The notes beneath the pieces were generated by a model. That model had not been told where the DNA came from and searched no databases. It saw nothing but the letters and a program-made list of their open reading frames with translations. The position numbers and the translations under genes were made by a program. Positions 26,573 to 35,426 of a stretch of DNA of 53,699 nucleotides are shown one piece after another. Numbering within the stretch: position 1 is the stretch's first letter; every line of letters begins with the position of its first letter. This DNA comes from Clostridia bacterium (GTDB lineage: Bacteria > Bacillota > Clostridia > Oscillospirales > Acutalibacteraceae), in contig JAFQWA010000012.1 of assembly GCA_017407705.1 (NCBI GenBank), forward strand, positions 1-53,699. Direction: 5' to 3'.

Positions 26573-28192
26573 ATGATCAACGGTGCTGAGATTATTGTTA
26601 AATGTCTGCAGAAGGAAAATACAGAGGTTGTTTTCGGATATCCGGGAGCGGCTGTATTGCCATTGTACAACGCTTTGACACAGTCGGATATTAAAAACAT
26701 CTTGGTGCGTTTTGAGCAAAATGCAGGACACGCCGCATCGGGCTATGCAAGAATTTCCGGCAAACCTGGAGTTTGTATTGCCACATCAGGCCCCGGTGCC
26801 ACTAACCTCATCACCGCCATTGCCTGTGCTTATATGGACTCTATTCCCTTGGTTGCCATAACCGGTCAGGTTAGAAGCGATCTTTTGGGACGAGACGTAT
26901 TCCAAGAGGTTGACATTACCGGTGCTTGTGAGCCTTTCACCAAGCACAGCTATATCTGTATGGACACAGCTCAGCTTCCTAAAATCATCAAGCAGGCATT
27001 TCACATTGCTTCTACCGGCAGAAAAGGTCCCGTTTTGATAGATATACCCGTTGACATTCAGGAAAACGAGCTTGAAGATTTTTGCTATGAGGAAAAGGTG
27101 GAGATTGCAGGGTACAAGCCCAGTGTAAACGGTCATTTGCGTCAGATCAAAAATGCCGTTTTGGCATTGGAACAAGCCCAGCGTCCCGTTATTTGTGCCG
27201 GCGGCGGTGCCATATCCTCCGGTGCAGGAGATCTGATAAGAACCATTTCCTTGGCTTGTGACATTCCCGTTGTTACCACAATGATGGGACAAAGTCTTAT
27301 GTGTAATAAAGACGAGAATTATCTGGGTATGCTGGGTAATTGCGGTAAAAAAGCCGCTAACACAGCCATTAAAAATGCCGACGTGATAATGATCTGCGGC
27401 GGACGTGTTGGTGATAGAGCCGTTGCAGCACCCGATCAGGTGTCTAAGCAGGCAACCATTATTCATATCGACGTTGACCCTGCGGAAATAGGCAAAAATC
27501 TTACCACAAAAATTCCTATCGTGGGTGACTTAAACTGCGTACTTACCGCTATAACTGAGCAGATGCCCAAAGTAAAGCATACAAAGTGGTTAGAGCAGTG
27601 CAAGGCACAGGTTACACAGACTGAGTATGATGAAAAAGACAAGGGATTTGTAGATCCCAAGCTGTTTATTAACAAGCTGACCTCAGCTTTAGAGGATAAC
27701 GCAGTTATAGTTGCTGACGTTGGTCAAAATCAGATATGGGCGGCAGATAACAGCGTGTTTAAGTGCGGCACAAGGTTTTTAACTTCAGGCGGACTGGGTG
27801 CTATGGGCTACTCTGTACCTGCTGCTATCGGCGCTAAAATTGCGGATAACAGCCGTCAGGTGGTTGCAATTTGCGGTGACGGTGCCTTTCAGATGCAGAT
27901 GATGGAGCTTTCCACCGTTGTTAAAACTAACAGCGATATTAAAATAATCATTATGAACAATCAGTGTCTTGGTATGGTTTACGAGCTGCAGCCCCAAAAC
28001 AGTGAGTTTACTAAGCTCAGCTGCAACCCCGATTTCACCGCCTTAGCAAAGGCTTACGGTATAAACGCTAAGTCCATTACCGAGAATTCACAGATAGATG
28101 CCGCAATTCAGTGGCTTATGAATACAGACGGCGCTGCTGTTTTGGAGTGTGCCGTAGATCCTACGGAAACATCAATGGGAGAGAGGGAGTAA
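26573..28192 (+). CDS. ilvB: Acetolactate synthase large subunit
   Basis: A 539-residue thiamine-diphosphate enzyme that joins two pyruvates (or pyruvate and 2-ketobutyrate) in valine, leucine and isoleucine synthesis. The catalytic Glu lies in VRFEQNAGHAA, the FAD-type middle domain is present, and the ThDP motif GDGAFQMQM...IIIMNNQ is intact. It is preceded by a T-box and followed by ilvN 2 nt later. The C-terminus is a little shorter than the usual 550-570. Confidence 0.95.
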   Translation: MINGAEIIVKCLQKENTEVVFGYPGAAVLPLYNALTQSDIKNILVRFEQNAGHAASGYARISGKPGVCIATSGPGATNLITAIACAYMDSIPLVAITGQVRSDLLGRDVFQEVDITGACEPFTKHSYICMDTAQLPKIIKQAFHIASTGRKGPVLIDIPVDIQENELEDFCYEEKVEIAGYKPSVNGHLRQIKNAVLALEQAQRPVICAGGGAISSGAGDLIRTISLACDIPVVTTMMGQSLMCNKDENYLGMLGNCGKKAANTAIKNADVIMICGGRVGDRAVAAPDQVSKQATIIHIDVDPAEIGKNLTTKIPIVGDLNCVLTAITEQMPKVKHTKWLEQCKAQVTQTEYDEKDKGFVDPKLFINKLTSALEDNAVIVADVGQNQIWAADNSVFKCGTRFLTSGGLGAMGYSVPAAIGAKIADNSRQVVAICGDGAFQMQMMELSTVVKTNSDIKIIIMNNQCLGMVYELQPQNSEFTKLSCNPDFTALAKAYGINAKSITENSQIDAAIQWLMNTDGAAVLECAVDPTETSMGERE

Positions 28193-28194
28193 GT

Positions 28195-28686
28195 ATGGCT
28201 GAAAAAAAGCATACCATAACGGTACTTGTTGAAAACCACGCAGGTGTTTTGTCTAAGGTTTCGGGACTGTTCTCACGCCGTGGCTTTAACATCGACTCAT
28301 TGGCAGTGGGACAAACTGAAAACCCCTTGCTTTCACGTATAACTATCGTTGCCACAGGTGATGAATACACCACTCAGCAGATCGAAAAGCAGCTTAACAA
28401 AATGATTCCCGTTATTAAGGTTAAGGTGCTCAAAAGCGGCAGCTACGTTAGTCGTATGCTGACACTGTTTAAGGTAAGCTTTGCTCCTTCACGCAGAGCA
28501 GAGTTGTTGCAGCTTGCAGATATGATGGGTGCAAAAATTGCCGATGCAGGTGAGGATTGTGCAGTAATCGAGCTGTGCGACACCTACGAAAAGACTATGG
28601 CATTTGAAGATCTTTTAAAGCCTTACGGACTTAGAGAGGTGGCACGTACAGGCAGTGTTGCCATTGAAAAGGCAAAATTAAACTGA
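28195..28686 (+). CDS. ilvN: Acetolactate synthase regulatory subunit
   Basis: A 163-residue small subunit with an N-terminal ACT domain (ITVLVENHAGVLSKVSGLFS then RRGFNIDSL) that binds valine for feedback control, and a C-terminal ACT-like domain. The ATG at 28195 follows GAGAGGGAG inside the ilvB end; an upstream in-frame ATG at 28111 lies within ilvB. Stop is TGA. Confidence 0.95.
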   Translation: MAEKKHTITVLVENHAGVLSKVSGLFSRRGFNIDSLAVGQTENPLLSRITIVATGDEYTTQQIEKQLNKMIPVIKVKVLKSGSYVSRMLTLFKVSFAPSRRAELLQLADMMGAKIADAGEDCAVIELCDTYEKTMAFEDLLKPYGLREVARTGSVAIEKAKLN

Positions 28687-28688
28687 CT

Positions 28689-29297
28689 ATGAGTTTTTAT
28701 ATTTACGGCAAATCAGAAACCGATTATTTATCTCAAAAAGACGAGAAAATGGCGCAGCTGATACAGCGTTTTGGCCATATAGACCGCACTGTTTTCCCCG
28801 ACTTGTTTACAGGGCTGGTTAACAGCATCGTGGGTCAGCAGATATCGGGTAAAACGGCTGAGAAGATATGGGATAGATTTGTTTTGAAATTCGGGGATAT
28901 AACCCCCAAAAAGCTGCAAAGCTGTCCCGATGACGAAATGAAAGCGCTGGGAATTAGTCTGCGGAAGGTTATGTATATCAAAAATGCCGCTGCAAAGATC
29001 ATCAGCGGTGAATTGGACGTGGCGGCACTGCAGAATATGTCCGACGATGAGGTCTGCAAAACACTTTCGTCATTAGACGGGGTGGGCGTGTGGACCGCCC
29101 AGATGCTGATGATATTCTCTATGCAAAGACAAAACGTGTTGAGCTACGGGGATTTCGGCATAAAAAAGGGAATATCACTGCTGTACGGCTGTGACACTCC
29201 CGATAAAAAGCAATTTGAAGTTTACAAACAAAAATTTTCACCGTATTGCACCGTTGCCTCATTTTATTTGTGGCAACTGGCGAATAGTGAAGACTAA
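28689..29297 (+). CDS. DNA-3-methyladenine glycosylase, HhH-GPD family
   Basis: A 202-residue AlkA-like base-excision enzyme that removes alkylated purines. SIVGQQISGKTA marks the start of the core, LDGVGVWTAQMLM is the helix-hairpin-helix, and the catalytic Asp is in YGDFGIKKG. There is no FeS cluster motif and no AlkA N-terminal domain. It begins 2 nt after the ilvN stop, so it rides on the T-box transcript despite having no link to branched-chain amino acids. Confidence 0.88.
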   Translation: MSFYIYGKSETDYLSQKDEKMAQLIQRFGHIDRTVFPDLFTGLVNSIVGQQISGKTAEKIWDRFVLKFGDITPKKLQSCPDDEMKALGISLRKVMYIKNAAAKIISGELDVAALQNMSDDEVCKTLSSLDGVGVWTAQMLMIFSMQRQNVLSYGDFGIKKGISLLYGCDTPDKKQFEVYKQKFSPYCTVASFYLWQLANSED

Positions 29298-29327
29298 AAT
29301 AAGTTTATTACAAACGAGGTGTTTTAG

Positions 29328-30692
29328 GTGGCAAAAACCGTTGCCGCTATTGCGACTCCGCTGATGCAGGGGTCTATCGGCGTTATAAGAATATCCGGTG
29401 ATGAGGCTATAAGTGTGGCAAACAAGGTTTTCCGCTGTGCCAAAGAGGGTGTCAGCCTTGAAAATATGGCAGGCTACACCGCCGCTTACGGATATATGTT
29501 CAATGAAAAAGGCCATATCGACGACGGCGTTGCTTTAGTGTTCAGAGCGCCTCACTCATATACCGGTGAAGACGTGGTGGAGCTATCCTGTCACGGCGGT
29601 CCCGTGGTATTAAAGCAGCTGCTCAGAGCGGTGCTGGACGCAGGCGCTGTGTCTGCCGGCCCCGGTGAGTTTACTAAACGTGCCTTTTTAAACGGCAAAC
29701 TGTCACTTACTCAGGCAGAGGCGGTTATGGACGTTATCTCTGCCCAGAGCACTGCGGCGTTGCAGACCGCAAACGGCATTAAAAACGGCTCGGTCTATAA
29801 AAAAATCACCGCTTTAAAGGACATTCTTGTTTTTTGTGCCGCTTCCGTTGCGGCTTACGTGGATTTCCCCGAAGAGGGCACCGAGTATATGGACACCACC
29901 GGTTGGCTGGATAAGCTAAAGCAGGTGGAAAAAGAGCTTGGTGAGTTGATTCGCAGCTTCGATAGCGGTGCGCTTATTAAAAACGGCATCGACTGCGTTA
30001 TTGCAGGTAAGCCTAACGTGGGCAAGTCCACACTGATGAATTTGTTGGCTCAAAGTGAACGGTCTATCGTTACGGATATTGCAGGTACTACCCGTGATAT
30101 TGTGGAGGAGACCGTTGAGTTAGACGGTGTTTTGCTGCGACTTTCCGACACTGCAGGTATCCACTCGGGCAGTGATGAGGTAGAGAAAATCGGCATTGAA
30201 AAGGCAAAGCAGAGAATGAAAAACGCACAACTGGTGTTGGCTGTGTTTGATGCAGGCAGACCCTTGTGTCAGGAAGATATGAGTATTTTGGAGAGTATAA
30301 AGGATCAGCCTACAGTGCTTATCGTCAACAAAACTGATTTAGGCATAGCGGCGGATTTGTCGGTGCTGCAGTCTTACGGCAAGGCAGTGTGCATTTCAGC
30401 GGCAAAGGGACAGGGCGTTGATGAGCTCAAAGCCGCCATAATGCAAGCCTGCGGTGCCAATACTCTAACACCGGGACAACCGGTTTTGGCAAACGAACGT
30501 CAGCTTGAGGCGGCAAAAAGGGCACTAAGCGCAGTGCAGTCTGCCGTTTTTGACGCAAAGTGCGGCCAGACCTTCGACCTTATCGGAGTGGTGCTGGAAG
30601 ACGCCATATCGGCGCTGTTGGAGTTAAACGGCGAGTCGGTCGGCGAAACGGTAGTAAGTGAAATATTCAGCAAATTCTGCGTAGGAAAATAA
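29328..30692 (+). CDS. mnmE: tRNA modification GTPase MnmE
   Basis: A 454-residue GTPase that, with MnmG, forms the 5-carboxymethylaminomethyl group on wobble U34. The N-terminal folate-binding domain starts IAAIATP-like (VAAIATPLMQGSIGVIRISG). The inserted G domain has GKPNVGKST (227-235), GTTRD, DTAG and NKTD. The C-terminal C-x-G-K is CVGK at the very end. Start is GTG after GAGGTG. No mnmG is next to it in the window. Confidence 0.96.
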   Translation: MAKTVAAIATPLMQGSIGVIRISGDEAISVANKVFRCAKEGVSLENMAGYTAAYGYMFNEKGHIDDGVALVFRAPHSYTGEDVVELSCHGGPVVLKQLLRAVLDAGAVSAGPGEFTKRAFLNGKLSLTQAEAVMDVISAQSTAALQTANGIKNGSVYKKITALKDILVFCAASVAAYVDFPEEGTEYMDTTGWLDKLKQVEKELGELIRSFDSGALIKNGIDCVIAGKPNVGKSTLMNLLAQSERSIVTDIAGTTRDIVEETVELDGVLLRLSDTAGIHSGSDEVEKIGIEKAKQRMKNAQLVLAVFDAGRPLCQEDMSILESIKDQPTVLIVNKTDLGIAADLSVLQSYGKAVCISAAKGQGVDELKAAIMQACGANTLTPGQPVLANERQLEAAKRALSAVQSAVFDAKCGQTFDLIGVVLEDAISALLELNGESVGETVVSEIFSKFCVGK

Positions 30693-30737
30693 AAGGCAAG
30701 AGGCACTTTTTTATAAGGAAGCCTACCTAATATATGG

Positions 30738-30786
30738 TAGGGGCGAACTGTGTTCGCCCACGGGCGTTCAAAGAACGCCCCTACAA
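30738..30786. repeat. GTAGGGGCG-type dispersed repeat
   Basis: Flanked by TAGGGGCGAAC and CGCCCCTAC as an inverted repeat with nested TGTGTTCGCCC/GGGCGTTCAAAGAACG palindromes. Related copies with the same GTAGGGGCGG/CCGCCC frame occur at 24625-24650 and 16996-17085. Confidence 0.55.
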
Positions 30787-30798
30787 ATAGAAACATAA

Positions 30799-30836
30799 AA
30801 TCGGCAGAGAAGATAATATCTCTGCCGATTTTTGTA
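30799..30836. terminator. Bidirectional terminator between mnmE and degV
   Basis: Stem AAATCGGCAGAGA / TCTCTGCCGATTT around an 8-nt loop, with A and T runs on either side. Confidence 0.85.
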
Positions 30837-30856
30837 AATATCCTTATGAGCAACTT

Positions 30857-31717
30857 TTATTTAACATCAGATTTTCTGATAAACAGAACGCCCAGTGTGT
30901 TGGGACCGCAGTGAACGCTAACGGTGCAGCCTGCGGTGGTAATAAGAACCTCGTCAAACTTCAAGGTATCGTTTACTGCCTTTACCACTGCATCAACAAT
31001 ACTTAAATCCTCGCAGGTGTGGGTTACGAACATTCTGGAGGTATCAATATCATCGGCATCTGCCAAACGATCCTTAACGTAGTTAAGCAGTGCGTCCAGA
31101 TACTTTCCTCTATACTTCTTGCCCACGTCCATTTTACCGTTTTTAACCTCAATGCAGGGCTTGAGCTTTAACAAATTAGCACCCAACGCCGCAACAGAGG
31201 AGCATCTGCCGCCCTTGTGGAGAAAATCAAGTCTATCCAAAACGAAGGAAGCATCTACCTTAGACTTGGTGGCTTCGATTTCATCAAATATCTCCTGTGC
31301 AGAAAGGCCCTTATCTCTCAACTCACAAGCCTTTAATACCATAAGACCGATACCGGTGGAAAGGTTGCGGCTATCCACAACAAACACGTTGTCATAGTCC
31401 ATAGCGGCGGCTCTCATATTTGCGTAGGTAGAGGACATCTCACCGCTGATATCGAAATGGATCATAAAATCGTCTTTACCGCAGACCGAGTTAATATAGC
31501 TTTCACACTCAGCAAGGTTGGGAGCAGACGTTTTCATCAGCTTACCTGTCTGACGGGTGTAATCGAAAATATCTTCGGGGAAAATATCAACACCGTCAGC
31601 CAAAGCCACGCCATCTTTAACAACGGTCATAGGAAATACGCTCACACCGAATTTCTCAATAAGCTCTTTAGAAATATCGGCTGTGCTGTCGGTGGAAATA
31701 ATTACTTTTTGTGACAT
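30857..31717 (-). CDS. DegV family fatty-acid-binding protein (second copy)
   Basis: A 286-residue DegV/FakB-type protein with the STDSTADISKEL opening, TSAPN and GEMSSTYANM ligand motifs, and a full C-terminal domain. It is clearly a different paralog from the copy at 1596 (low identity outside motifs), so the cell probably carries at least two fatty-acid carriers. The ATG at 31717 is used because AGGAGGT lies 11 nt before it. It is divergent from the GH16 array across a 273-nt promoter region. Confidence 0.9.
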   Translation of the reverse strand: MSQKVIISTDSTADISKELIEKFGVSVFPMTVVKDGVALADGVDIFPEDIFDYTRQTGKLMKTSAPNLAECESYINSVCGKDDFMIHFDISGEMSSTYANMRAAAMDYDNVFVVDSRNLSTGIGLMVLKACELRDKGLSAQEIFDEIEATKSKVDASFVLDRLDFLHKGGRCSSVAALGANLLKLKPCIEVKNGKMDVGKKYRGKYLDALLNYVKDRLADADDIDTSRMFVTHTCEDLSIVDAVVKAVNDTLKFDEVLITTAGCTVSVHCGPNTLGVLFIRKSDVK

Positions 31718-31990
31718 TTTAAACCAAGACCTCCTAAAATTCAATTATGAATTACAACCATTATTGTAACACAAAACCCTTAATACTACAACATATTTTT
31801 ATTATTAAACTCAATATGGGTGTGCATAAAATAACATTGTGAAAGTTTTTTGTGAAATTATCATAAAAAATGAACGATATTTTGTACATTTCAAGCACCA
31901 TTTATTTGGTGCAATTTGAAAGGGTTTAGTGTATAATCATAGTGTATAAAAATTAAAATAGGTCGAATGTGCGATTTGCGGAGGATTTAT
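31718..31990. promoter_or_regulatory. Promoter region of the GH16 array with an inverted-repeat operator candidate
   Basis: A 273-nt AT-rich gap. At 31895-31912 there is a perfect inverted repeat GCACCA-TTTATT-TGGTGC, and flanking TTCAA/TTTGAA extends the symmetry. TATAAT at 31932-31937 is a likely -10; no good -35 lies 16-18 nt upstream. The repeat sits where a regulator would block or assist polymerase. GAGGAT before 31991 is the ribosome site of the first GH16 gene. Confidence 0.55.
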
Positions 31991-32971
31991 ATGAAAAAAC
32001 ACAGAAAAACAGCGTTGTTTATGGCGTTTGTAATGGGCGTTTTTATGCTTGCTTCCTGCAACGGCTCAAGCGAGAACACTACCCCCACAACTACCGCTCC
32101 TACTACACAAACCACCACTCAGCCCACCGTAGCAACAACTACTGCTGCTACCACTACTACAACGGCTGCTACTACCACAACAGTGGCTACCACCACTACC
32201 GAGGCACCTACCACTACAACTAAGCCTACAACCATCCCCACCACAACATATTTTGAGTATCCTACCGTTAAGATTACCGAGGGTAAGCAGTTGGTTTGGT
32301 CGGATGAGTTTTTCGGCACTGAAATAAATTCTAACAACTGGAGCCATGAGATAGGCAGAGTAAGAAACAGTGAGCCTCAGTTTTATACCAACCGTCCTGA
32401 AAATGCCTTTGTTAAAGACGGTAAGCTGCATCTGCGTGCTATGAAGGAAAACTATATGGGTGCTCAGTACACCTCTGCAAGTATTGAAAGCAAACGCAAG
32501 CAGGAATTCCAGTACGGTATATTTGAAATAAGATGTAAAATGCCGGACGGTCCCGGTTGCTGGCCTGCCTTCTGGACTCTGGGCACACGTAACGGCTGGC
32601 CTTGGGGCGGCGAGATCGACATTTTCGAATGGTACAGTCCCTCTCCCAACACCTTCACCTCAACTATGCACTGGGCAACCGATTATAACGGACACATTAG
32701 CTACGGTGTTGCAAGTTATCTTTACAGAGGGCCTGAGGAGAAAAATCTTATAAACGATTTCCATACCTACGGTATGATCTGGACCGAGGAGGAAATGAAA
32801 TTTTATTGCGATGGCTTTATAATGGGCGGTGAGGAGATCCTCCGTGCAGACAAGCAGCTGGCGTTCCATCAGCCCCATTACATATTGGTAAATCTGGCTT
32901 TAAGCAAGCCTAATCTTGAAACCTTCAGAACTACTGATTACATCATTGATTACGTAAGAGTTTATAAATAG
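31991..32971 (+). CDS. GH16 beta-glucanase lipoprotein 1
   Basis: A 326-residue surface lipoprotein: signal peptide with lipobox LASC (C23), a ~62-residue stalk made almost only of Thr, Ala and Pro, then a GH16 jelly-roll domain. Nucleophile and acid/base are E208 and E213 in E-I-D-I-F-E, with D210 between. GH16 enzymes cleave beta-1,3 or mixed beta-1,3-1,4 glucans with retention; exact substrate is unknown. The ATG at 31991 fits GGAGGA. It is the most divergent array member (IFEW instead of IMEM/IMEF, and no GGxW motif near the end). Confidence 0.92.
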   Translation: MKKHRKTALFMAFVMGVFMLASCNGSSENTTPTTTAPTTQTTTQPTVATTTAATTTTTAATTTTVATTTTEAPTTTTKPTTIPTTTYFEYPTVKITEGKQLVWSDEFFGTEINSNNWSHEIGRVRNSEPQFYTNRPENAFVKDGKLHLRAMKENYMGAQYTSASIESKRKQEFQYGIFEIRCKMPDGPGCWPAFWTLGTRNGWPWGGEIDIFEWYSPSPNTFTSTMHWATDYNGHISYGVASYLYRGPEEKNLINDFHTYGMIWTEEEMKFYCDGFIMGGEEILRADKQLAFHQPHYILVNLALSKPNLETFRTTDYIIDYVRVYK

Positions 32972-32982
32972 GAAAATTTATT

Positions 32983-34125
32983 ATGAAAAAAATTGCTGTA
33001 TTTTTATGTGGACTGATGCTTATCTCGGTAGTGGGATGCAACAACCAACCCGCTACCGACACAAACACTACCACTGCTACCACAATCGGTGCTCAGAGCA
33101 CGTCTGCTACTCAGGAGCAGACAGTGGGCACACAGGAGCAGTCCACCACAGTGGCTGATACAACTGCTAATGGTCAGACCACTACTAAGGGTCAAACCAC
33201 CACTAATTCTGTTGTGGCCACCACCACTAAAGGTCAGGTACAGCAGCCTATAGTTACCACCACAAGACCTAAGCTGCAGCTGGACATCAGCGGCGCTAAC
33301 ATTAAGACTGTGGGCGGCAAAATGCACTCCACCATCAGCGGCAAAAACTACACCCTTAAATGGATCGACGATTTTGAGGGTACCACCCTTAACACCAATA
33401 ACTGGACCCCGTCTAACGATGCAAACTACAATAACGGTGAGTTGAATTATAAGCGTCCTGAAAACATTGTGGTGAAAGACGGCACAGTTACTCTGTTTGG
33501 CAAAAAGGAAAACTATAAAGGCAAGGAATATACCGGTGCCAATATGGTTTCGAAAAATAAAGTAGAATACAGATACGGTAAGTTTGAAATGTTGGCAAAG
33601 CTGCCTTACGGTAAAGGTATGTGGCCTGCATTCTGGACTATGGGCGTTGAAGAAGGCTGGCCCTGGTGCGGTGAGATAGATATTATGGAAATGATCGGTG
33701 ATTCCGACGGCGGCAAGTGGAATTTCAACGGTGACTCAAAGTTTATGGCAACTATCCATTGGTGCAAGCCCGAAGCCACATGGGAAACTGCCTATGATAA
33801 AAATAAGGATAAAAGAGAAATCGGTTTTGGCAGTTATGCCTTGCCGGGATTTGTAAACAGTCCCGATGTTACGGGTATTGAAAAGCTGGCTGATAAATTT
33901 CATATTTACGGTATTGAGTGGAGCAGCACCAAGATCATTTCTTACATTGATAACATAAAGGTGGGTGAGGTTGACATTACCGATCCTACTATGAGAGTTG
34001 CTTTCCACCAGCCCCATTATATGTTGGTAAACTTGTCTATCGGCGGCAGATGGCCGGGTGCTCCCGACGAGACCACGGTATTTCCGCAGAAATATATCAT
34101 TGACTGGATAAAAATCTGGCAATAA
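32983..34125 (+). CDS. GH16 beta-glucanase lipoprotein 2
   Basis: A 380-residue lipoprotein with lipobox VVGC (C19) and a ~75-residue stalk rich in Thr, Gln and Gly (repeats of GQTTT). The GH16 domain has E231-I-D233-I-M-E236. In this copy WPWGGE reads WPWCGE, with a cysteine next to the nucleophile. It has the WPGAPDETTV end motif shared with array gene 10, and starts 11 nt after gene 1. Confidence 0.92.
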   Translation: MKKIAVFLCGLMLISVVGCNNQPATDTNTTTATTIGAQSTSATQEQTVGTQEQSTTVADTTANGQTTTKGQTTTNSVVATTTKGQVQQPIVTTTRPKLQLDISGANIKTVGGKMHSTISGKNYTLKWIDDFEGTTLNTNNWTPSNDANYNNGELNYKRPENIVVKDGTVTLFGKKENYKGKEYTGANMVSKNKVEYRYGKFEMLAKLPYGKGMWPAFWTMGVEEGWPWCGEIDIMEMIGDSDGGKWNFNGDSKFMATIHWCKPEATWETAYDKNKDKREIGFGSYALPGFVNSPDVTGIEKLADKFHIYGIEWSSTKIISYIDNIKVGEVDITDPTMRVAFHQPHYMLVNLSIGGRWPGAPDETTVFPQKYIIDWIKIWQ

Positions 34126-34142
34126 AATTTGGAGGAATTATT

Positions 34143-35396
34143 ATGAAAAGAATCCTTGCATTATTATTTGTTGTTTTGATGGCTCTTTCAGTTGTATCCT
34201 GCACAACCGAACCTGCAACCGAGGGTGACGCAACCACTGCTGCCCCCACTACAACTCAGTCAGCTGCAAACGGTGATACAACCACACAGCCTGCAGGCGG
34301 CGACAAAACTCAGGTAACCACTGTTGCTACAACAGTAAACACCCCTGACACACCCGCTACACCTGAAGAAACCACTGAGAAAAAGACTGAGTGGAAACCC
34401 ATTATCTACACCAAGCCACAACAAGGTAAGCTTCCTGCAAATTATGGAGAAGCTGCAAAAAATCCCAAAGCAGTATCTTCCACAATCAAAAACCTTTTAG
34501 GTGCTGATAAAAAGAGCGTGGGTGCAACTCATACATCACCCGTAACAAACACTACATATAAATTAAAGTTTGTTGACGATTTTAACGGCACTACCCTTAA
34601 TACAAGCAATTGGACCTATTACACCAGAAACTACAACGCTGCTGAGCAGTCAGTTAACCGTAAGGAAAACGTTAACGTTAAAGACGGTAGCTTGGTAATT
34701 ACCGGTAAGAAAGAGGATAGACAGTACACAGGCTCTGCCGAAACTTGGGAAACTCCCAAAACCTCTTATTTCACCGGCGGTGCTATTAATTCACAGGGCA
34801 AAAAAGAATATACCTACGGCAGACTTGAGATTATGGCAAAGCTTCCTTACTCCTATGGTATGTGGCCCGCTTTCTGGACTCAGGGTACAAACCGTGGCTG
34901 GCCTTGGGGCGGCGAGATCGACATTATGGAGTTCGTTGGCGGTGTTGACCAGTGGAACAACTACCGTGATGACGAGTATAACAGCGGTCTGCACTGGTGC
35001 GATCCTAAACTTGGAGATGACAAGGCTTGGAGCACAGGTCTTGACGTTAAATTAACTGATCCCGACTCAGTCTGGAACAGAACCGATACAAAAATGTCTA
35101 CCGGCGGCAAGTTTGAGCTTCTCGGTCTTAGCGCTAAAGGCGGCACATTGGCAGATGAATGGCGTATCTGCGGTCTTGAATGGACTAAGGATAAAATGTA
35201 TTTCTACTGCAACGATGAGGTTTACCTCACAATTGATATTACAAAAACTTCTATGCGTGAAGCATATCACAAAAATCATTATATGATCCTTAACCTGGTT
35301 ATGGGCGGTTCTTGGGCAGGCACTCCCGATGAAGCAAAGGGTACTGTATGGCCTCAGGAATTCAAAGTTGAATGGGTAAAGGTTTGGCAAAAATAA
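34143..35396 (+). CDS. GH16 beta-glucanase lipoprotein 3
   Basis: A 417-residue lipoprotein, the longest of the array: lipobox VVSC (C20), a Thr/Ala/Pro stalk, then the conserved peptide KTEWKPIIYT at the stalk end (shared with genes 4 and 11). The catalytic set is E258-I-D-I-M-E263. It belongs to the EFVGGVDQWNNYRDDEY group (with genes 7, 8 and 9), which also has GGSWAGTPDEAKG. SD GGAGGA. Confidence 0.93.
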   Translation: MKRILALLFVVLMALSVVSCTTEPATEGDATTAAPTTTQSAANGDTTTQPAGGDKTQVTTVATTVNTPDTPATPEETTEKKTEWKPIIYTKPQQGKLPANYGEAAKNPKAVSSTIKNLLGADKKSVGATHTSPVTNTTYKLKFVDDFNGTTLNTSNWTYYTRNYNAAEQSVNRKENVNVKDGSLVITGKKEDRQYTGSAETWETPKTSYFTGGAINSQGKKEYTYGRLEIMAKLPYSYGMWPAFWTQGTNRGWPWGGEIDIMEFVGGVDQWNNYRDDEYNSGLHWCDPKLGDDKAWSTGLDVKLTDPDSVWNRTDTKMSTGGKFELLGLSAKGGTLADEWRICGLEWTKDKMYFYCNDEVYLTIDITKTSMREAYHKNHYMILNLVMGGSWAGTPDEAKGTVWPQEFKVEWVKVWQK

Positions 35397-35426
35397 TTTT
35401 TTAAGCAAAGTTCAGCGAGGTTTATT

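Noticed and set aside
32066..32431. Minus-strand Ser/Gly/Cys-rich ORFs opposite the GH16 stalks
   Set aside because: They are mirror readings of the ACN-rich Thr codons and have no ribosome site or homology.
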